Source: Paralithodes platypus (taxonomy: Eukaryota > Arthropoda > Malacostraca > Decapoda > Lithodidae). From it: a stretch of DNA of 64,000 nt. The position numbers and the translations under genes were made by a program. Below are positions 58,936 through 64,000 of this stretch, piece after piece. The stretch is from assembly GCA_032716605.1 (NCBI GenBank), contig CM064571.1:17601862-17665861 (forward strand), written 5' to 3'. Numbering within the stretch: position 1 is the first letter of the stretch; every line of letters begins with the position of its first letter. A model generated the notes under the pieces. That model saw nothing but the letters and a program-made list of their open reading frames with translations. It did not search any database and had not been told where the DNA came from.

Positions 58936-59786
58936 AACTAAAATAACGAAGAAAATAAATGCCACTACCGCCAAGCAGTTTTCCCGCGCATACTACCACA
59001 CCCCCGAGGAAGGAAGCCATAACCACTACACCACCAAGATACGCCAGAGTTGCATTCATAACTCCCGCACCCCTTCCAACACACGGCAAAGATATCCAAG
59101 TCACCATCCATAACCCTGATGCCATGAAGAGAAGGAAAAGTATAAAGGAAAGGAAAACCACCAAACGGCTGCATAAACACCATACCTCCACACACCCTTC
59201 TTCCTCCAAGCCGCATCACTACCATGACAGGGAAGCCAAGAGGGGCTACCCCAACCTGGGCCTCCTGCCCGAACAGATGTCCTTCTTACCCGGAGAAGGG
59301 ACACCGGGAGAAACGCCAAAAGAGGTAAGACTATGACAGGCAAAGTTAAGATCTACACAGTTGGAAAGCTATTAATTACCCTCACTGGAAGGTAAATATC
59401 AACTGGAAGATTTGAGTTTGATACTAAATAGACCACTGATAGCACTGGTTATAAAGATATATTTAGGATTATTTATATCTTGGCTCATCAAAGGAATTTG
59501 TTATTAAAGCTCACTGGAGACAACCTAATATCAGTTTTTCTGCCTTGATTACCAGGCTTTACTGTCAATAAAGAATGCTGATTTGTCAAGCGCTTTATTG
59601 GAAGTAAACCAACCTCTAAACCTTTCTAAGTTCACGCACTGGCTGGGCTTTTGAGGGGTAGGGCTCTGCAAGATACCGTAGATTTGCATAACAGCACTTT
59701 GCATCTAGAGTCCTTACGGTAGGGCACTGGTTCTGGGGTACGTATACTGTAAAAGGCCCAAAATCACCTTATCCACTCAGTCCCTG
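58936..59786 (+). other. Unassigned; possible old exon or element fragment
   Basis: 58959-59336 is open for 125 codons (basic stretch MKRRKSIKERKTTKR; later PNLGLLPEQMSFLPGEG) and ends AAAGAGGTAAGAC, which could be a splice donor at 59328. Other frames are also open here, and no domain is recognised, so no gene is called. Confidence 0.25.
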
Positions 59787-60045
59787 AAAGACTCTTATAA
59801 CGGTCATGATAGTTAAGAGACGTTGCGTCAAATCAGCCCTCTTACGTTAGTCAGATATGTTACAGATGCACTAGTATATTGTACATAACATTTAAGACCC
59901 AACACCCAAGAGTACTGGAAGGTTCTGCATCAAAACTCTTATAACGGTCAGAGTAGTTAGAGAGTTTCTCTCAACGTTCGCTCGATGATATGTTACAGAT
60001 GCACTGGCATATTGTACATAACATATAAGACCCAACATCCAAGAG
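59787..60045 (+). repeat. Two diverged tandem ~145-bp units
   Basis: ACTCTTATAACGGTCA, then GATATGTTACAGATGCACT, TATTGTACATAACAT, AAGACCCAACA occur twice (from about 59788 and 59936). Confidence 0.75.
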
Positions 60046-60145
60046 TTCGTCATCGAGTTCCATCCACTGTCCACCATCCACGTCAGGACCACCACCACGG
60101 CCAAGACCCTCATCAGAAGACTACAGTAGTGCCTCGTTATACAAT

Positions 60146-60540
60146 ACCCAGTGTGACCTCAAAGAAGTACTAGTGATGCACCTTATTCAAAGGAAGTACT
60201 TAAGGGATATATTTAATTATAAATACGAAGTGTAACCTCTAAGAAATACTAGTGATGCACTTTATTCAAAGGAAGTATTTAAGTGAATAACATAATATAT
60301 TGATACGCTATTTAACCTCAAAGAAGTGTTAGTGACATACCTTATTCAAGACAAGTACTTAAGTGTAATATCCTCATAATCTAAATACACAGTGTAACCT
60401 AAGAGAAGTACTAGTGACATACCTTATTTAAGGGAAGTAGTAGAGTGAATATCTTTATATATACTGTATATATCTACGTAGTGAAATCTCAAGAAGTACT
60501 AGTGACGTACTTTATTTAAGGGAGTACTTAGGTAATACCA
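60146..60540 (+). repeat. Five diverged ~85-bp tandem units
   Basis: Each unit has GTGTAACCTCAAAGAAGTAC, TAGTGAYRYACYTTATTYAA, GGGAAGTACTTAAGTG with an AT-rich spacer. Confidence 0.78.
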
Positions 60541-60796
60541 ACAGGCAGTGCCATAATTGTGAAAGAGTATTGTGGATCCTCGTTCGTGCGTCTATATTTA
60601 TATTTTACCCATTACCTTTACTAAATCAAAATCTGTGTGCCTTATTAATACAATTTATGAATGTACGCCGTGTTATATTTACCCTCTATTACCTTTGTGC
60701 ATGTGTTTATGTTGATTCAACTTCTCCAGTCAAGCAAGAACCTACCTAATCAATCCAATTAACCCCAGCAAAAACCTGGTATAACAGGAACGTCTC

Positions 60797-60872
60797 ATAC
60801 TCTCAAAACTAATGGGGCTAAACATGAGGAAGAAGGGGGACCAGAACAAAACCACCCATCCCCCCATTAAGC
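60797..60872 (+). mobile_element. MITE-1 right-end fragment
   Basis: CTCAAAACTAATGGGGCTAA, GAGGAAGAAGGGGGACCAG, ending CATCCCCCCATTAAG. Confidence 0.6.
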
Positions 60873-61159
60873 CAGAGACGTAATATAAAGTTATGTAAGA
60901 CTGTACATGAGTATCATAGTGTGTGTGTGATGATGATGTGAGCGGATGTGTCGGTGTGTGTGAGGGGAGGGGGGAGAGAGAGAGATAGTAGGTTATCTGT
61001 GTATGTGTGTGTGTGACGTCAGTGTGATAATGTGTAATACCAGACCTCACATACACCCACTACACATTGGTACTAGTAGTTTCCAGGTTTATGTATTGGG
61101 TTATAGTGACGACACATACTTAAATACAACACCCCCGCACTAATACATACACTCACCAT

Positions 61160-61224
61160 CTATAAAACACACACACACACACACCTAAATTCATATACCA
61201 CTCCCTCCCGCACACATACCCCCC

Positions 61225-61255
<31 letters not shown>

Positions 61256-61324
61256 ATCACACCTCCCACACACACACACCTAAAGCCACACACCACTCCT
61301 TCCCGTACACATACCTCCCACCCC

Positions 61325-61358
<34 letters not shown>

Positions 61359-61360
61359 TA
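61160..61360 (+). repeat. (CA)n and poly-C microsatellites
   Basis: CA runs at 61166-61184, 61240-61255 and 61326-61357, and a poly-C run at 61219-61241. Confidence 0.92.
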
Positions 61361-61454
61361 CCATATACAGTATAGGAAAAGAATATCCTTTGGTTCAAAT
61401 GCTTGGACACTTAAAGTATCTCTCCTTCACGTTTATCTATTACGTCATTAGTAT

Positions 61455-61618
<164 letters not shown>

Positions 61619-61929
61619 ATTTTTAGTTATATACTAGATAATATTTGCCTAACTATCTTTTCCCCATGTAACCAGATACCGATAAGTAAATAGACAGATA
61701 ATAAGATAGATAAAGAGAGAGCACAGAGTGACCATAATTATATAATCATTATATAATAATGTACCTAGAACCATAAAATCAGTGGCCTGGATCCCACAGT
61801 GCATCAGCATCATTTAACATAAAGGAGGGGGGTAGTTAGTGCTTTGTACCCTTCTGTTCAGTGTCTACCCCCCTCCCCTCTCTATCTCTCTCTCTCTCCT
61901 TGGAAAGATAGTATGGTCAATTACCAGTT

Positions 61930-62085
61930 CCTCTGGAAGTTGAAGCTATAGTTCAACCAAAGTGAATTTGTGGGAAGTTAATTAACTCAAATTTGAGAGG
62001 AGTCAGCCAGGGAATAAATGTGGAGATTTACAGCCCATTTGCTCAAGCCCTTTTTGAGTTACAGAGGATAGAGGTCACGAAAAAA
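61930..62085 (+). mobile_element. Partial copy of the TA-flanked foldback family
   Basis: AGGAGTCAGCCAGGGAATAA, GGAGATTTACAGCCCATTTG and GAGTTACAGAGGATAGAGGT match the right half of the element at 48691-48905. Confidence 0.6.
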
Positions 62086-62417
62086 ACGAAAAAAAAACCC
62101 CTATACCACAAGATGTAAACAATATGTTACTGTAAAGATGCGGGGGGGGGGGGTCTCCCCATAAAAGGTCCCGCTACACCCACCCGCCGTTGCCCTCACC
62201 TCATGATGGGCGGCCAGGCGTACGAACGACGGCAGATGGGCGGTCGTTTTTATAATTACTAGTCACGGTTATGAGCGGGCCTCAGGGGAGAGTATTTTGT
62301 GCAACCCCGACTGTGCAGTTCGTCAGATTATATTGCGCAAACCAGACTGTGCACACACACTCACAAATAGTCTATACATAATACCTTAGAACTACTGTTA
62401 CTTATGATAAATCTATA

Positions 62418-62499
62418 TTTTATTTATTTCACCACAAAACCAAACACCTCCAATTAAATTAATGAAGGCGTATATGTGATCCACCGGGATTCGAACCTG

Positions 62500-62505
<6 letters not shown>
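62418..62505 (-). mobile_element. tRNA-derived SINE, family A, head lost
   Basis: On the minus strand B-box-like CCCAGGTTCGAATCCCGGTG, then GATCACATATACGCCTTCAT and GGAGGTGTTTGGTTTTGTGG. The 5' part is replaced by a TA repeat. Confidence 0.65.
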
Positions 62506-62562
<57 letters not shown>

Positions 62563-62571
62563 GTATATACA

Positions 62572-62613
<42 letters not shown>

Positions 62614-62619
62614 GTATAT

Positions 62620-62668
<49 letters not shown>

Positions 62669-62690
62669 TATATATTATACAGTATAATAT
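62500..62690 (+). repeat. (TA)n microsatellite with ACCTGTATATACAR interruptions
   Basis: Three TA blocks separated by two near-identical ACCTGTATATACA spacers (62559 and 62610), suggesting a duplicated higher-order unit. Confidence 0.93.
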
Positions 62691-62942
62691 TATGTATACC
62701 TGACGACGTATACAGACAAAACACACATAACAAAGCCACTCCAACACCTTCCTCTCTCTCCAACACCCCTTTTCCCCTCTCAACACTCTTCTCTGAGCTA
62801 TTGCCGATAAAAATGGCATGTTCAGTCCTGTAAAGAATCGTAAGATTCAGAGTCGTAAAGATTCCAGGACGAGCTCATCAGCGGCGGATCCCCAGATCGA
62901 CCGTGGTGATTGTCACCTAAACATCTACAAAAAACTAAAAAA

Positions 62943-63360
62943 AAAAAACTAGCAGGGGTACCCGGCGTTGCCCGGGTAATCAACATAATCACCATCACTA
63001 CTACCACCACTACTACTACCATAATCACCATCATCAATCACTATTACCACAATCATCACAATACTACTACTACCATAATCACCGGCCTCGACCTCTCAAA
63101 CGGCGACCTCGATTTCGGCCGCTAAATGACCTCCGATTTTGGATCTGACCTCATCCGTACCCCCATTTTGGGATTTTTTTCAAAAAAAAATCAATTTCGG
63201 CCTCGAAACGACCTCCGATCGTGGCCTCGCCCCCTCTATGACCTGACCCAGGTCAATTGACACCCACATGCAAAGTTTCAGCTCCCCAGGTCCAAAACTG
63301 CGGCCGCCTATTAAGAACAGACACACAGACAACCAAAAATATTATATAGATATATATATA
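62943..63360 (+). mobile_element. Probable non-autonomous retroelement tail, about 415 bp
   Basis: Begins CTAGCAGGGGTACCCGGCGT with TGCCCGGGTAA and ends GACACACAGACAACC, then ATATTATATAGATATATATA. A GTACCCG..GTTGCCCGGG start and an ATATAGATA tail are a recurrent layout of RTE-like short elements in arthropods (from general knowledge). The inner CTA/CCA triplets (62995-63080) are low complexity. Confidence 0.45.
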
Positions 63361-64000
63361 TATTTAATAGGGCCCCTTCATCATTGACGACTTCACCTAT
63401 TAGTAATAATAGTCTCCATTCAGCATCCTGCGCCAGCATTTTGAATAGCCCGCGCGGAAGTATCATGGAGTACTCGTCATAAGTGCACGCTTAAGTCCCT
63501 CATGGGACCGTCATTTTGATCGGGTACCCTACAGAAAAAAACTTCGTAAAAAATAAAAAATAAAAAATAACTTAATGTCTGTTATCATATGACTTGCCAT
63601 ATTCGTGGATTTCTCATGCTTTGCTTCCCCGACACCAGGCTCCCTAGCGGCCATCTTCGTCCTTCCAACTTCCGCGTCCCTCCCGTCAACAGGGCTCGCG
63701 CCGTGTCCGCTTCATTCGACGTTCGCAGAGCTTCTAGTGAGTCCTTACTCATTTGTATACATCTGTGTGGTAGTAACAGGGTTTAGATTAGCTAGCACGG
63801 CTGCCAGATTGGTAGGTCCGCAGGAAGGGTGTGTTAAATTAGGGTACCATTGTCACAGGCGTCTACGAGTCCCGGATTGTCGTACCGCGTGTGTTGTTGT
63901 TGTGATACGCCTTTAGCTGTTGTGTTTACTTAGCTAGAAGGCGACCACTCTACGAGGCATGATACAGAGTGTCAATATTGAGGAAAGTACATGCCATTGT
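63361..64000. other. Unassigned right edge of window
   Basis: 63600-63740 is GC-richer and contains AGCGGCCATCTTCGTCC, an inverted YY1-like site as found near some promoters. It is followed by TCTAGTGAGTCC. It might be a first exon or 5' UTR of a gene to the right, but no domain is visible. Confidence 0.25.

Noticed and set aside
62476..62766. Tyr-Ile repeat proteins on both strands
   Set aside because: Translations of TA microsatellites.

Overview
This is eukaryotic DNA, almost certainly from an arthropod and probably a decapod crustacean. Spliced genes with GT/AG introns, a muscle calponin-family gene, Jockey- and RTE-type retrotransposons, tRNA-derived SINEs, long GA/TA/CA microsatellites and short interstitial TTAGG runs (the arthropod telomere unit) all point that way. 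The species cannot be named from the sequence.

Only one host gene can be supported. It is a transgelin/muscle-protein-20 (Mp20) gene on the minus strand, with four coding exons spread over 27 kb (33731 down to 6556). Exon 1 (19 codons) lies at 33675-33731 under a TATA-like/Inr core promoter. Exons 2-4 lie at 8559-8698, 7159-7360 and 6556-6726. All splice phases agree and give a 189-residue protein with one CH domain and one C-terminal calponin repeat. Intron 1 is about 25 kb and is packed with MITEs, SINEs, minisatellites and microsatellites.

Layout: 1-2.3 kb holds a foldback element, a CCAAT/TATA promoter-like patch and a 5'-truncated Jockey-type retroelement. 2.3-6.5 kb is mostly unassigned, with a tRNA-Lys-type primer-binding site at 5.1 kb. 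6.5-33.8 kb is the Mp20 gene. 34.64-42.27 kb is a whole 7.6-kb PIF/Harbinger transposon with matching terminal inverted repeats (TIRs). It carries a frameshifted HARBI1-like transposase on the plus strand and a four-exon MADF-domain protein gene on the minus strand, with a retroelement nested between them. 42.35-48.35 kb is a second complete DNA transposon of 6.0 kb. It has about 310-bp TIRs, a TTA target duplication, and a roughly 1,500-residue protein (one frameshift) with two N-terminal Cys/His modules, an apparent FEN1/XPG-like nuclease fold and a Cys-rich tail. I infer an Academ-like element; it is the most interesting system here. 48.4-56.5 kb is a patchwork of foldbacks, MITEs, a 45-bp minisatellite and SINEs. 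56.5-58.2 kb is an RTE-like retrotransposon open reading frame. 58.2-64 kb is repeat-rich, with no recognisable gene.

The small repeats fall into a few families. MITE-1 and MITE-2 are flanked by TTAA and share termini. MITE-3 is TTAA-flanked and piggyBac-like (TTAACCCCTTCTGTACC). MITE-4 has GGGTGTCAAACG termini. There is also a TA-flanked mariner-like MITE, a TA-flanked foldback and three tRNA-derived SINE families. The nesting is informative: one MITE-2 sits exactly inside a tandem array at TTAA, and twice two different MITEs share one TTAA.
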